From Phycisphaerae bacterium RAS2 (GTDB lineage: Bacteria; Planctomycetota; Phycisphaerae; UBA1845; UTPLA1), in the NCBI GenBank assembly GCA_007753915.1, contig CP036352.1:2703306-2767305 (forward strand): a stretch of DNA of 64,000 nt. The letters are read 5' to 3'. The notes below the pieces were generated by a model. It saw only the letters and a program-made list of their open reading frames with translations, was not told the origin of the DNA and searched no databases. The position numbers were made by a program, and so were the translations under genes. Below are positions 8,139 through 17,257 of the stretch, in pieces (the first letter of the stretch is position 1; each line of letters starts with the position of its first letter).

Positions 8139-8190
8139 AAAAAACGCGAGGCCGAACTGGCGCTCCGGTAAGCACCAATCCGGCCTCACG
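8139..8190 (-). terminator. Intrinsic terminator of the ECF sigma/dockerin operon
   Basis: Read on the minus strand, CGTGAGGCCG (8190-8181) pairs with CGGCCTCGCG (8154-8145), 10 bp with one G-U pair. A run of T follows (8144-8139). It lies 23 bp past the stop of the 8213 gene. Confidence 0.6.
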
Positions 8191-8212
8191 TTGCAAGAGA
8201 TCTAGCCGGGCG

Positions 8213-8677
8213 TTACGACTTGCCCAGCAGACAGCGTTGGAGCGCTTCCGCCTCGAGTTGCGGATCTCCGCCGCTGTCCCGTAGCCGTTCGATGAACGCC
8301 TGAATGTCCCGACCGTCCACCACGCCGTCGCCGTTGTAGTCGCAATTCTCCGCCGAGGCGGAGGTCGCTGCCGGACCGGCCGTCGCCAGTTCGGCCACTT
8401 CGAGCGGCTGGGTGTCCGTCGAGATCATCACGGACGTCCGATCGACCGTGTTGACTGTCCTGACCAAGCTGGGCCCCACGAACACCACCGCCACGGCAGC
8501 CGCAGCCGCCAGGGGCAGCCCCACGCGAACCCATGCCATTCGCCGTCGGAGAAGGCCGGTAACCTTCGCCTGCGGCGTCTGCCACGGGAAGCCCGCCGCC
8601 GCTGCGAAACAGCCCGCTTCGCGAGCTTCTCCCAGCGTGCCGAGCATTGCGTGGAGGTTGTTGTGAGCGGAGTCCAT
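8213..8677 (-). CDS. Membrane protein with dockerin-type EF-hand, putative partner of the ECF sigma factor
   Basis: The 154-residue protein has a cytoplasmic N-terminal part, one transmembrane helix (about residues 52-70) and an outer segment with one calcium-binding loop, CDYNGDGVVDGRDIQAF, as in dockerin type I repeats. Its start lies one base after the stop of the ECF sigma gene, the standard place for an anti-sigma factor. No HxxxCxxC zinc motif is seen. Role as a membrane-bound regulator of that sigma is inferred from position and topology only. An intrinsic terminator follows. Confidence 0.7.
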   Translation of the reverse strand: MDSAHNNLHAMLGTLGEAREAGCFAAAAGFPWQTPQAKVTGLLRRRMAWVRVGLPLAAAAAVAVVFVGPSLVRTVNTVDRTSVMISTDTQPLEVAELATAGPAATSASAENCDYNGDGVVDGRDIQAFIERLRDSGGDPQLEAEALQRCLLGKS

Positions 8678-8678
8678 C

Positions 8679-9287
8679 TTAGTCCTCTATATCCCCTTGC
8701 TGATTCCCCCCTCCGAGCGCGGAAAAAAGTGAAAAATCGATGCCCTTTTTTTCCATGCACCCCCGAAGCGCCTCCATCACCCCGGGAAGCCGCGAGTCTC
8801 GAAGCGTGGATTCCGGCATGCTAAGTGCTTGCGCCACAGCCTTTAACGTGCGATTCTCGAAGAATCGCAGCCGCACAATCACCTGATCCGCCTCCGGCAG
8901 CCTCGATACGCAGTCATTCAACCCCGCCAGAGCCTCGGCCTCTGCCGCGATGGCCTCCGGTGTCGCCTCGTCCAATACCGGTTCGGCTTCGCTTGCAGCG
9001 GGTCCTGGCGCGTCCGCGGCGTACTTTCGCGCCGACTCGCGGTTCACGTTTCGCAGAATTCCCGCCAGCCAGACCAGGAACGGCGTGCGGCCGTCGTAGG
9101 CGGTGCGTCCGTTGAATGCCCGGTACCAGGTCTCGTTGGCGAGGTCGTCCACGCGGTCGCTTCGGCGGGCCAGCCGCCACGCCATCAGCCGAACGCGCTG
9201 GTGATAGAGGTGATAAGCGCGCTCAAATGCCTTCTCGTCGCCTTCGCGAACAGCGCGGAACAGTTGTTGCTCGTCGCGGTCTCGCAT
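8679..9287 (-). CDS. ECF-type RNA polymerase sigma factor
   Basis: The 202-residue protein has sigma region 2 (FERAYHLYHQRVRLMAWRLA, then DDLANETWYRAF and PFLVWLAGILRNV) and region 4 (CVSRLPEADQVIVRLRF, LKAVAQALSMPESTLR). Region 4 ends in a helix-turn-helix for -35 recognition. A stretch rich in A and E links the regions. It directs RNA polymerase to a specific regulon, presumably gated by the membrane protein encoded one base downstream. Confidence 0.87.
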   Translation of the reverse strand: MRDRDEQQLFRAVREGDEKAFERAYHLYHQRVRLMAWRLARRSDRVDDLANETWYRAFNGRTAYDGRTPFLVWLAGILRNVNRESARKYAADAPGPAASEAEPVLDEATPEAIAAEAEALAGLNDCVSRLPEADQVIVRLRFFENRTLKAVAQALSMPESTLRDSRLPGVMEALRGCMEKKGIDFSLFSALGGGNQQGDIED

Positions 9288-9518
9288 AGGGTTGGCCGAA
9301 GGCAGGCTGTGAATCGTCGGGAGTTTTCATGCGGCGAGGCGGGAGTGCCTCGGCCGACAAAGAGCGATGTTAACACAAATGCGGTCGGCGACACAGATTG
9401 TGCGCTCATCGCCGAATGCCTCGCGGTTGCGAGACCGCGAAATGCCAGTAAAATCAACCGCCGACATGCCGGAAGACCCATCCGTGAAAACGAACCTCGA
9501 CCTACGCGAAAGGCGATC

Positions 9519-10676
9519 ATGAAGCTCGGCATACCCTCCGCCATCGGCCACGGCGAGACGCGCGTCGCCCTCGTCCCCGACGTGCTGGCGAAACTCAAAA
9601 AACTCAACATTGATGTCGTCGTGGAACGCGGCGCCGGCAGCGCCGCGGGATTTCCCGATTCGACCTTTGAATCGGCCGGCGCGACGCTCGTCGATGGCGT
9701 CGCGGCCGTCTGCGAACAGTCCAATCTTATTGTCTCCATCCGCCCGCCGACGCCGGACCTGCTCGATCCGATGCGGAGCGATACCGTGCTGATCGCCATG
9801 TGCAATCCGCTTGTACGGCACGATCTCGTGAAGGACCTCGCCTCGCGCGGCCTCACCGCATTCGCCCTTGAACTGATGCCGCGCATCACTCGTGCGCAGG
9901 CCATGGACGTGTTGTCCAGCATGAGCAGCCTCGCCGGGTACAAGGCCGTGTTGCTCGCCGCGAACGAACTGGTTCGAATCTTCCCGATGATGATGACGGC
10001 CGCGGGGACGATCACTCCGGCCAAAGTGCTGGTGCTTGGCGCGGGCGTCGCCGGGTTGCAGGCGATCGCGACCGCCAAGCGGTTGGGCGCGGTCGTCGAA
10101 GCGTTTGACGTGCGGCCGGTTGTGAAGGAACAAGTGGAGAGCCTCGGCGCGAAGTTCGTCGTGGTGGATGCACCGCAGGAAGACGCGCAGGACAAGGGCG
10201 GCTATGCCAAGGAAATGTCAGCGGCGTATCAGCAGCGCCAGCGCGAAGTCATTGCGCAGCACGTCAAGGACAACGACGTGGTGATCTCCACGGCATTGAT
10301 TCCCGGCAAGCCCGCGCCGCGCTTGATTACCGCCGACATGGTTCCGCACATGCGGCCGGGGTCGGTGATTGTGGACCTTGCGGCCGAGGCGGGCGGCAAC
10401 TGCGAATTGACCTGCCCCGGCGAGACCGTCGTGAAGCACGACGTGACGATCCTCGCGCCGACCAATCTCGCGGCGACGGTCCCCTTCCACGCCAGCCAGA
10501 TGTTTGCCCGCAACGTCACGTCATTCCTGACGGACATCGTCAAGAACGGCGAAATCGTGATGAACATGGACAACGAGTGCATCCGTGATACGCTGATCAC
10601 GCGCGAGGGACAGGTCGTCAGCCCGCGCCTGCGAGAGATCATGGGTCTGGGCGCGCCGGCATTGCAACCAGCATGA
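9519..10676 (+). CDS. pntAA: NAD(P) transhydrogenase alpha subunit part 1 (domain I, NAD(H)-binding)
   Basis: The 385-residue protein is the soluble dI domain of proton-translocating transhydrogenase. It starts MKLGIPSAIGHGETRVALVP and has the Rossmann loop VLVLGAGVAGLQAI, RPVVKEQVESLGAKF and the mobile-loop region before GGYAKEMS. The ATG at 9519 has AAAGGCG upstream; the longer frame to 9201 runs antisense over the sigma gene. In three-subunit enzymes (Rhodospirillum type) PntAA binds NAD(H), passing hydride to NADP at PntB. It heads pntAA-pntAB-pntB. Confidence 0.95.
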   Translation: MKLGIPSAIGHGETRVALVPDVLAKLKKLNIDVVVERGAGSAAGFPDSTFESAGATLVDGVAAVCEQSNLIVSIRPPTPDLLDPMRSDTVLIAMCNPLVRHDLVKDLASRGLTAFALELMPRITRAQAMDVLSSMSSLAGYKAVLLAANELVRIFPMMMTAAGTITPAKVLVLGAGVAGLQAIATAKRLGAVVEAFDVRPVVKEQVESLGAKFVVVDAPQEDAQDKGGYAKEMSAAYQQRQREVIAQHVKDNDVVISTALIPGKPAPRLITADMVPHMRPGSVIVDLAAEAGGNCELTCPGETVVKHDVTILAPTNLAATVPFHASQMFARNVTSFLTDIVKNGEIVMNMDNECIRDTLITREGQVVSPRLREIMGLGAPALQPA

Positions 10677-10716
10677 CCCCGCGCAAGGGCGCCATGCCTG
10701 AAGGAGTCACACCCCG

Positions 10717-11073
10717 ATGAATCTGTACTTGATCACAACATCCCTGTTGGCCGACGGCGCTGCCGCGCACGGCACAGCCGCCCCCTCGCCGGCGTCGATG
10801 TTTGTGACGGCGATCACCGTGTTCATCCTCGCGACCTTTGTCGGGTTCGAGGTCATTACCAAGGTGCCGCCGACGCTTCACACGCCGCTGATGTCGGGAT
10901 CGAATGCCATCAGCGGCATCACGATCATCGGCGCGATTCTCGCCGCAGGGCTGAAACTCAATTTCATCACGATCACCTTCGGCATCATTGCGATCTTCTT
11001 CGCCATGATCAACGTCGTCGGAGGATTCGCCGTCACCCACCGCATGCTCGGCATGTTCAAGAAAAAGGGCTGA
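10717..11073 (+). CDS. pntAB: NAD(P) transhydrogenase alpha subunit part 2 (membrane)
   Basis: The 118-residue protein has three predicted helices and the conserved stretch LHTPLMSGSNAISGITIIGA, the hallmark of the PntAB part of membrane domain II. It forms the proton channel with the membrane part of PntB. AAGGAG lies 13 bp upstream of the ATG, and pntB starts 3 bp after the stop. Confidence 0.95.
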   Translation: MNLYLITTSLLADGAAAHGTAAPSPASMFVTAITVFILATFVGFEVITKVPPTLHTPLMSGSNAISGITIIGAILAAGLKLNFITITFGIIAIFFAMINVVGGFAVTHRMLGMFKKKG

Positions 11074-11076
11074 TTT

Positions 11077-12513
11077 GTGTCAGAAGCCGTCCGCAACGCG
11101 CTGTACCTGTTCGCCTCGATCTGCTTCATCATCGCGCTGAAGCGATTGAGCCACCCCCGCACCGCCGTGCGCGGCAACGTCACCGGCGCGCTCGGCATGC
11201 TCGTCGCCATCGCCGTCACGTGCTTCGTCGCCTACGAAAATCCCGACATTTCCGGCCTCGGGTACTGGTTGATCGGCATCGGCCTCGTAATCGGCAGCAT
11301 CGCGGGACTGTATCTCGCGGTTCGCGTTCCGATGACCGGCATGCCGCAGATGGTCGGACTGCTGAACGGTTTCGGCGGCGGCGCGTCGCTGCTGGTCGCC
11401 GCGTGCGAACTCATCGCGCGCATGGGCGCCGGTGACGTGCCCACCGAAGCCACGGCTGTCACCGAGATGCGTTTCTTCGTCGGCTCAACGATGGCCGCCG
11501 GCCTGATCGGTGCGGTGACGTTCTTCGGCAGCCTCGTGGCCGCGGGCAAGTTGCAGGAACTGAAATGGGTGCCCAGCGGCAACGTCATTCCCGCGCAGCA
11601 ACTGGCCAACGCGCTCCTGCTGATCGCGACGATCGCCCTGTCCGTCTGGGCAACGTATGACTTGTCGAAGCTTTGGTTGTTCTTCCCGATGGTGCTGCTG
11701 GCGTCCGTTTTGGGTGTTTTTGTGACAACGCCCATCGGCGGCGCCGACATGCCGGTCGTGATCTGTCTGCTCAACTCTTATTCCGGTATGGCCGCTGCGG
11801 CGACGGGCTTCGTGCTTAACAACTACGGCCTCATCATTGCCGGTTCGCTGGTGGGGTCGTCGGGCATCATCCTCTGCCAGATCATGTGTAAGGCCATGAA
11901 CCGCTCGCTCGGCAACGTCTTGTTCGGCAAGCTGGGCACGGCCTCGGGCGGCGCGTCGGCGGATGATGTCTACGGCGGAAAGGTCAAGTCCGCGTCGGCA
12001 GAGGAGCTGGGCCTGCTCTTTGACGGCGTTCGCCGCGTCGTCATCGTGCCGGGGTACGGAATGGCGGTCTCACAGGCGCAGCACGCAGTACGCGATCTCG
12101 CCAACGCGCTGGAAGCGCGCGGCGCGACTGTGGAATACGGCGTTCACCCGGTCGCCGGGCGCATGCCGGGTCACATGAACGTGCTGCTTGCCGAAGCCAA
12201 CATCCCCTACGACAAGGTCAAGGAAATGGACGAGATCAACTCGTCCTTTGACCAGACGGACGTCGCGATCGTCATTGGCGCGAACGATGTGGTGAACCCC
12301 GTTGCTCGCACCGATCCCAAGTCTCCCATTGCCGGCATGCCGATTCTCGATGTCGACAAGGCCCGTACGGTTGTTGTCGTCAAGCGCAGCCTTAGCCCCG
12401 GGTTCGCGGGCATTCCCAATCCGCTCTTCGCTGCACCCAACACGCTCATGTATTTCGGCGACGGCAAGAAGGCCATCCTCGACCTGGTCGCCGCCGTGAA
12501 GCAGGCCGGGTAA
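11077..12513 (+). CDS. pntB: NAD(P) transhydrogenase beta subunit (membrane domain plus NADP(H)-binding domain III)
   Basis: The 478-residue protein has about nine membrane helices (residues 1-265) and a C-terminal Rossmann-type domain with VVIVPGYGMAVSQAQHAV, HPVAGRMPGHMNVLLAEA, IGANDVVNPVA and VVKRSLSPGFAG, all diagnostic of PntB dIII. It uses proton entry to drive NADPH formation from NADH. A GTG at 11077, 3 bp after pntAB, is the start. Confidence 0.96.
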   Translation: MSEAVRNALYLFASICFIIALKRLSHPRTAVRGNVTGALGMLVAIAVTCFVAYENPDISGLGYWLIGIGLVIGSIAGLYLAVRVPMTGMPQMVGLLNGFGGGASLLVAACELIARMGAGDVPTEATAVTEMRFFVGSTMAAGLIGAVTFFGSLVAAGKLQELKWVPSGNVIPAQQLANALLLIATIALSVWATYDLSKLWLFFPMVLLASVLGVFVTTPIGGADMPVVICLLNSYSGMAAAATGFVLNNYGLIIAGSLVGSSGIILCQIMCKAMNRSLGNVLFGKLGTASGGASADDVYGGKVKSASAEELGLLFDGVRRVVIVPGYGMAVSQAQHAVRDLANALEARGATVEYGVHPVAGRMPGHMNVLLAEANIPYDKVKEMDEINSSFDQTDVAIVIGANDVVNPVARTDPKSPIAGMPILDVDKARTVVVVKRSLSPGFAGIPNPLFAAPNTLMYFGDGKKAILDLVAAVKQAG

Positions 12514-12524
12514 CCGGTGCGCCG

Positions 12525-13472
12525 ATGTCCCACACCGGCTATTACTGGGACGCCGCGTCGCTCGAACACGACACCGGTCATCATGTGGAGTGCATCGCTC
12601 GCGCCCAGGTGCTCGCGCCCGATGCGCTCCGGCCGCTCGTCCCCGGTTTGAATCACCGCCCGACCCTGACACACGACGCCCGCGCGTGGATCACGCGCGT
12701 CCACACGGCGGCTTATCACGATCGCGTTCGACACGACATCGAGCACGGCCGGCATCTCCTCGACAGCGGCGATACCGTCGCATGCATGATGAGTTACGAC
12801 GCCGCGATCCATGCGGTGAATACGCTCCTCACGGCGGCTGATGACGTAATGAGCGGCGCTGTCCGCAATGCGTTCTGTGCCGTGCGGCCGCCGGGGCATC
12901 ATGCCCGGCCCGAGGCAGCCATGGGTTTTTGCATCTTCGCGAATGTGGCCATCGCCGCGCGCTACCTGCAGCAACAGCACGGAATCGATCGAATCGCGGT
13001 GGTCGACTGGGACGTGCATCACGGCAACGGCACGCAGGAGATTTTCTACGACGATCCGTCGGTGCTGTTTGTTTCGCTGCATCAGCACCCGCTCTGGCCC
13101 GGCACGGGAATGACGAACGAAGGCGGTGCAGGCGCGGGGACGGGGTTTACGCTGAACATTCCGATCGCACCCGGCACATCGGAGCACGATTACCTCGCGG
13201 CGTTTGAGCGGGTGGCCCTGCCGGCGGTTCAAGATTTTCAGCCCGAGTTTGTGCTGATCTCCGCCGGGTTTGACGCTCATCGGGATGACCCGCTCGGGGG
13301 GTTGCGCCTCAAGGAGACCGGATTTGAGACGATGACGCGGCACCTGATGCACGTGGCTGATGAGTTCTGTGATGGTCGGATCATCAGCGCGCTGGAAGGC
13401 GGCTACAACCTGACGGCGTTGCAGAGCTCCGTTGCGGCGCATGTGCGGGAGCTGGCAACGGGCACGGCGTGA
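12525..13472 (+). CDS. Histone deacetylase family protein (zinc-dependent deacetylase)
   Basis: The 315-residue protein carries the arginase/deacetylase motifs: FCAVRPPGHHARPE with the charge-relay histidines, VVDWDVHHGNGTQEIF with zinc ligands D and H, ISAGFDAHRDDPLGG with the third ligand D, and EGGYNL. Bacterial members remove acyl groups from polyamines, lysine side chains or other amines; the substrate cannot be read from sequence. It starts 11 bp after pntB and is probably in the transhydrogenase operon. Confidence 0.92.
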   Translation: MSHTGYYWDAASLEHDTGHHVECIARAQVLAPDALRPLVPGLNHRPTLTHDARAWITRVHTAAYHDRVRHDIEHGRHLLDSGDTVACMMSYDAAIHAVNTLLTAADDVMSGAVRNAFCAVRPPGHHARPEAAMGFCIFANVAIAARYLQQQHGIDRIAVVDWDVHHGNGTQEIFYDDPSVLFVSLHQHPLWPGTGMTNEGGAGAGTGFTLNIPIAPGTSEHDYLAAFERVALPAVQDFQPEFVLISAGFDAHRDDPLGGLRLKETGFETMTRHLMHVADEFCDGRIISALEGGYNLTALQSSVAAHVRELATGTA

Positions 13473-13590
13473 CCAAGCCGAAAACAGTGCGACGACCCAT
13501 TGGTGCGTCGAGGACGCACCCTACGATCGAAACTCACCTTGCGATTGCACCTCCATGTCTTCGGACATTTCTGCATTTCTGACTTCGCGC

Positions 13591-14148
13591 CTATTCCTCA
13601 ATCTTTTCAATTTCAAACACGCTCACCACGGCATTCGGTCCCTGCCAGGCATCGGGCGAAACGCCGATCTTCTCCGCGCAGCAGACTGACAGAAACGTCG
13701 GCGCATCCCAGCCGTGTTCGGTCGCCACGCTGGGCAGAAAGCACCCGCGGCGGCCGCCGATCGCCACGTGAACACCGTGTCGGCCGATCACGATTTCGCT
13801 TGCATCCCGAATCGGCGTCAGCGGCGAAAGCAGTGACAATTCGATGCGCAGCGTCGGCAGATCGCCCGGCCCCAACGGCGCGCCGGTGAAGCGCGAGTCG
13901 TGCGTCGCCTCGGCAGCGATGTGCCGAATGGTGGAGATCAGTTCGCCATCGGGGTGAAACGTGCCGATGCAGCCGCGAAGCCGCTCGCCGCAACGAAGCG
14001 TCACAAAAACACCGTGATTGGGATACTCGAACTCGCCGGCGGACAAGGCGGGCATGAGCCGGCCACGAACTTCCGCCTCGATGGCTTCGCGCGCGACGCG
14101 CAGCAGGTGCCTTCGAGCGCGCTCATCGAAATCAAATCGTGGAGTCAC
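13591..14148 (-). CDS. AMMECR1-domain protein (AmmeMemoRadiSam system protein A-like)
   Basis: The 185-residue protein has the invariant LRGCIGTF motif and the usual FVTLRCGERLRG...DSRFTGAPL...LRIELSLLSPLTPI layout of AMMECR1 proteins. A GTG start at 14148 with GGAGG 8 bp upstream is chosen; the longer frame runs antisense across the TPR gene. AMMECR1 is often found with a Memo-domain protein and a radical-SAM enzyme. Neither is adjacent here, so the gene is an orphan member. The function of the family is not established. Confidence 0.88.
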   Translation of the reverse strand: MTPRFDFDERARRHLLRVAREAIEAEVRGRLMPALSAGEFEYPNHGVFVTLRCGERLRGCIGTFHPDGELISTIRHIAAEATHDSRFTGAPLGPGDLPTLRIELSLLSPLTPIRDASEIVIGRHGVHVAIGGRRGCFLPSVATEHGWDAPTFLSVCCAEKIGVSPDAWQGPNAVVSVFEIEKIEE

Positions 14149-14197
14149 GACTTCTCGCCTCCCGGATTGAAATCGACCCGGGCCGGCCGCCTCCCGA

Positions 14198-14956
14198 TCA
14201 GGGCCGCGCTGCGGGCGGGGGCGTGTTGAATGCCGGCGACGCGCCCAGCCGCGCCAGCGCCGCCACGACGCCCGGCGAACCGGGTCGCATCGAGTGCGCC
14301 TTCTGGAGCGCCTTGACCGCCTCGGCGTCGTTGCCGCATCGCATGTAGAAGAGACCCAGTTCGGCGTAGGCCGCGGGATTCTCCGGCTCAACCGAGACTG
14401 CCTGCTTGAAGTACAACTCGGCCTTGTCGATCTCACCGGCCTGCGCGAACTGCCGCGCCTTGAAGATGTGCATCTTTGCCTGCGGGCCGACGTACGAGGC
14501 CGCCCACGTTGCGACATCCAGCGCGTCCTTGTGTTTGCCCTTCAGCACCAGCGCATCGGCCTTCGCCTGCTGCGCTCGGCTGTATCCGGGAAACGCGCCA
14601 ACGGCGGCATCAAACGTTGACAACGCACGGTCACAATACCGCAGCGCGCCGGGCAGATCGTCCTCCCGAAATTGCCGATCGGCCATTTTTAGATACGCCA
14701 GCCCGGTGTAGTACGACGGCTCCGGCCGCTCGCGATCCGCCTCGGCCGCGTTCTTGAACATCGCAATCGCTTCGGCATAACGCTGGCTCTCGTACTCGCT
14801 CAAACCCTCGGTCATCAGATCGTCGTAGCCGCTTGTCGGCCGGCCGCATCCGAAACCCGCGAGAGCCACCAGCGCGCACGCGATGACGACGCGGCATTTG
14901 CCCTCGCCGAATCGCGCTGAATACCCGGCTCGCTCGACCCTTGATAACATAGGCAT
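14198..14956 (-). CDS. Exported TPR-repeat protein, probable lipoprotein
   Basis: The 252-residue protein starts with a basic stretch and a hydrophobic segment ending LAGFGC, a near-lipobox, so it is probably membrane-anchored outside the cytoplasm. About four to five tetratricopeptide repeats follow (SEYESQRYAEAIAMFKNAAE, PGALRYCDRALSTFDAAV, AELYFKQAVSVEPENPAAYA, AVKALQKAHSMRPG). TPR proteins scaffold protein interactions. GGGAG precedes the ATG at 14956. The next minus-strand gene starts 50 bp downstream. Confidence 0.8.
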   Translation of the reverse strand: MPMLSRVERAGYSARFGEGKCRVVIACALVALAGFGCGRPTSGYDDLMTEGLSEYESQRYAEAIAMFKNAAEADRERPEPSYYTGLAYLKMADRQFREDDLPGALRYCDRALSTFDAAVGAFPGYSRAQQAKADALVLKGKHKDALDVATWAASYVGPQAKMHIFKARQFAQAGEIDKAELYFKQAVSVEPENPAAYAELGLFYMRCGNDAEAVKALQKAHSMRPGSPGVVAALARLGASPAFNTPPPAARP

Positions 14957-15062
14957 GATGCTAATACTCCCGCGAGGCAGCCGCAAGGACGGCCCGCCGG
15001 TCGAGCCGGCGGCGGCCGACGATGGAACGCCTCTTGTCGGATCGGCATCGGATCGCACTTGA

Positions 15063-15464
15063 ATGAACGGCAGCCTCACACCCTTGCCAGGGGCCGAAAA
15101 CCCCCGAAGATTTGTTGTCCTGCAACACACGGACAAGGCCGGTATTCATTTTGACCTGATGATCGATCTCGGACCGACGCTTGCAACCTGGAAGTTCTCC
15201 CATGCCCCGGAGAATGCGACTGCCGGATCGTTGCCATGCCATCGTATCGGCGATCACCGGCGCGCATACCTCGACTACGAAGGACCGGTTTCCCGTGACC
15301 GCGGGCATGTCGTTCGGCACGACTCCGGCCAATGTGACGTGCAAACCAATGGCGGCTCGGTTTGGACGGTGACATTTCGTGGTGAGAAGCTCTCGGGGCG
15401 CTTTCGATTGAAAGCTGCGGACGCAGCAGGAAGCGCGTCCCTGTTTGAGCTGGAATTCACTTAG
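15063..15464 (+). CDS. Stand-alone LigD-type 3'-phosphoesterase domain protein
   Basis: The 133-residue protein matches the DNA ligase D phosphoesterase module: RRFVVLQHTDKAGIHFDLMI carries the catalytic histidines and aspartate, followed by LATWKFSHAP, RAYLDYEGPVSRDRGHVVRHD and a C-terminal WTVTFRGEKLSGRFRL. In LigD the module trims 3' ends during end joining. Here it is free of ligase and polymerase domains, as in many bacteria. No Ku or ligase gene is in the window. Confidence 0.87.
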   Translation: MNGSLTPLPGAENPRRFVVLQHTDKAGIHFDLMIDLGPTLATWKFSHAPENATAGSLPCHRIGDHRRAYLDYEGPVSRDRGHVVRHDSGQCDVQTNGGSVWTVTFRGEKLSGRFRLKAADAAGSASLFELEFT

Positions 15465-16177
15465 CGCGGGGGAGGTCGTCGACCCAGCGGCTGCACCGAG
15501 ATGCTGATTTGCCCGGGTTCGACCGCCAGATCGGTCACGCGGTATGCAATCCCGCCGTTCTTCCACCAGCCCTCGGCATCAATTCGCAGCCCGGATACGA
15601 AATCGCCCTTGATCCTCGGGCTGCCGGGCCAGAGTTTGCCGGCGGAATAATCCACCCCCCGGTCCAACCCCAACCGGCTCGTGTCAAACGAGACGCGCGC
15701 CGATCCGCAGCGCGTCGCGAGCGCGCGAACCTCGATCGCGCCATCCCGGAAGCCCACCGCAAGATCCAGCGAGACAACGACGTCGACGCCGCCGAGCTTG
15801 TAGCGCCCCGCCACCGTGACTTCCCCTTCGTCGAAAACCACGAACGGCTCGACCAATTCGGACGGTGTCAGGCTCTCCAGCAGCGGGTAAATCTCGCGCC
15901 GCATGGCGATCCAACGATTCAAGTCCTCGGCGTGCAATTGATAGACAAACGGCTGATTCGCACGAAGGCTCTCGGTGAAGCGCTGCTCGGCCTCGACAAG
16001 GTTGTTTCGCACGCGCTGGCGCTGGTCCATCGCGATGTTCGGAGGCGCGTACCACGACGGCGTGCGCAGCAGCGCGAAGGCGCCGGCCGCGACAACGCCC
16101 AGCGCCCCGAGCAGCGCGAGCGCACCGTACGTTCGCCAGGCGCTGCGACGAATCCAGGTTGGGAGCCTGTGCGTCAT
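15461..16177 (-). CDS. Hypothetical membrane-anchored protein
   Basis: The 238-residue protein has one N-terminal helix (about 14-36) and an outer domain with no motif I recognise, containing LHAEDLNRWIAMRREIYPLLESL and regular beta-type stretches (GEVTVAGRYKLGGVDVVVSL). An ATG at 16177 preceded by GGAGG is chosen over the much longer frame, which is antisense to the divergent gene. It overlaps the end of the 15063 gene by 4 bp, tail to tail. Similar proteins in Planctomycetota are annotated as hypothetical. Confidence 0.7.
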   Translation of the reverse strand: MTHRLPTWIRRSAWRTYGALALLGALGVVAAGAFALLRTPSWYAPPNIAMDQRQRVRNNLVEAEQRFTESLRANQPFVYQLHAEDLNRWIAMRREIYPLLESLTPSELVEPFVVFDEGEVTVAGRYKLGGVDVVVSLDLAVGFRDGAIEVRALATRCGSARVSFDTSRLGLDRGVDYSAGKLWPGSPRIKGDFVSGLRIDAEGWWKNGGIAYRVTDLAVEPGQISISVQPLGRRPPPR

Positions 16178-16363
16178 TCGATTGCGGGCCTCCATGGATC
16201 GCCGCTCGCGAATTGTCACCGCGGCGGGCCGACGATGCGAGCCAAACGACCGCACAAACCCGCCCTCACGCACGGAATGCCGAAGCGGTCGAGCCACGAG
16301 CGAATTGACCCCTTCACCCCATGCTCCATAGAATCCGTCGGCGACCGTGGCGCATCGAGGCTC

Positions 16364-17257
16364 ATGCGATCCGGAGCTTTGCCTCCGCGAGGGTTGGTCA
16401 TTTCCGCGAATCGAACCATCGGGCTGTTGCTCGGCATCACCTGGACGCTCGCCATGGCGGCGCTGGTCCATCGCGACGTGCTGCCCTATTGGCTCGCAGA
16501 AGACTCGCCCGGCCGCGCGCTGCGCGCCGGCGACTTTCAAACCGGCATCTTCAACGAACGCGGCGACCGCGTCGGCACAACCTGGGTCACGGCCACGCCG
16601 ACGGCCGACATCACCACGGTGTACAGTCTCTCCCAACTCGACATCGGCAAGGTGACAGGGCTTGCGCCTTTTTCCGGCCCCCTGCTGATGGAAACCGTTG
16701 TGACGTTCAGCGGCGATAGCACACTCGATGACTTCAAACTCAACCTCACGGGCGGGCCGATGCCCGTGCGCGTCTCGGCCGAGCGGTTCGGCACGGATTT
16801 CGCCTGCACCGTTCGACTGGGCGACTCGACGATGACCGTGCCGTTCGACGGGCGCACGTCGAGCGTGTTGAGCGAAACGCTGCGTCCCTTCACGCACATG
16901 GGAAAGCTGCACGTCGGCCAAAGCTGGCGGCTGCGTCTTCTCGATCCGCTGGCGTTGCTCAAGGGCGAGGCGATGGAGTTCCAGACCGAGCTGGCGCGCG
17001 TGACGCGACGGGAACAGCAGAAAATCAACGGCGTGGAACTGGAGTGTTTCCGAATCGAAACGCGCGGTGCCGTTGCCTGGGCCGACGACGAGGGCCGCGT
17101 TCTTCGACAGGAAGTAACGCTGCCGTTTCTGGGTAAATGGATTCTGCTCGATGAGCCGTACGACGCGGCCGCACGCAAAGCAGCCATGACGCTGACGCGC
17201 GTTTCGACGCCCCGGAAGGACGCGCGCGAGCGTTTGCGTCGCCGCGAGGGTCGATGA
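16364..17257 (+). CDS. Hypothetical exported protein preceding an ABC-2 exporter
   Basis: The roughly 297-residue protein has an N-terminal hydrophobic segment (TIGLLLGITWTLAMAALVH) that is a signal peptide or anchor, then a soluble beta-rich domain. The ATG at 16364 follows CGAGG; a TTG at 16394 is an alternative. Its stop overlaps the ATPase start (ATGA at 17254-17257), so it belongs to the exporter operon. No family recognised. It may be an accessory or substrate-handling protein for the transporter, an inference from coupling. Confidence 0.7.
   Translation: MRSGALPPRGLVISANRTIGLLLGITWTLAMAALVHRDVLPYWLAEDSPGRALRAGDFQTGIFNERGDRVGTTWVTATPTADITTVYSLSQLDIGKVTGLAPFSGPLLMETVVTFSGDSTLDDFKLNLTGGPMPVRVSAERFGTDFACTVRLGDSTMTVPFDGRTSSVLSETLRPFTHMGKLHVGQSWRLRLLDPLALLKGEAMEFQTELARVTRREQQKINGVELECFRIETRGAVAWADDEGRVLRQEVTLPFLGKWILLDEPYDAAARKAAMTLTRVSTPRKDARERLRRREGR

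Noticed and set aside
15063..15464. A non-homologous end-joining locus around the LigD-type phosphoesterase
   Set aside because: No Ku, ligase or primase-polymerase gene is present nearby; the domain stands alone.
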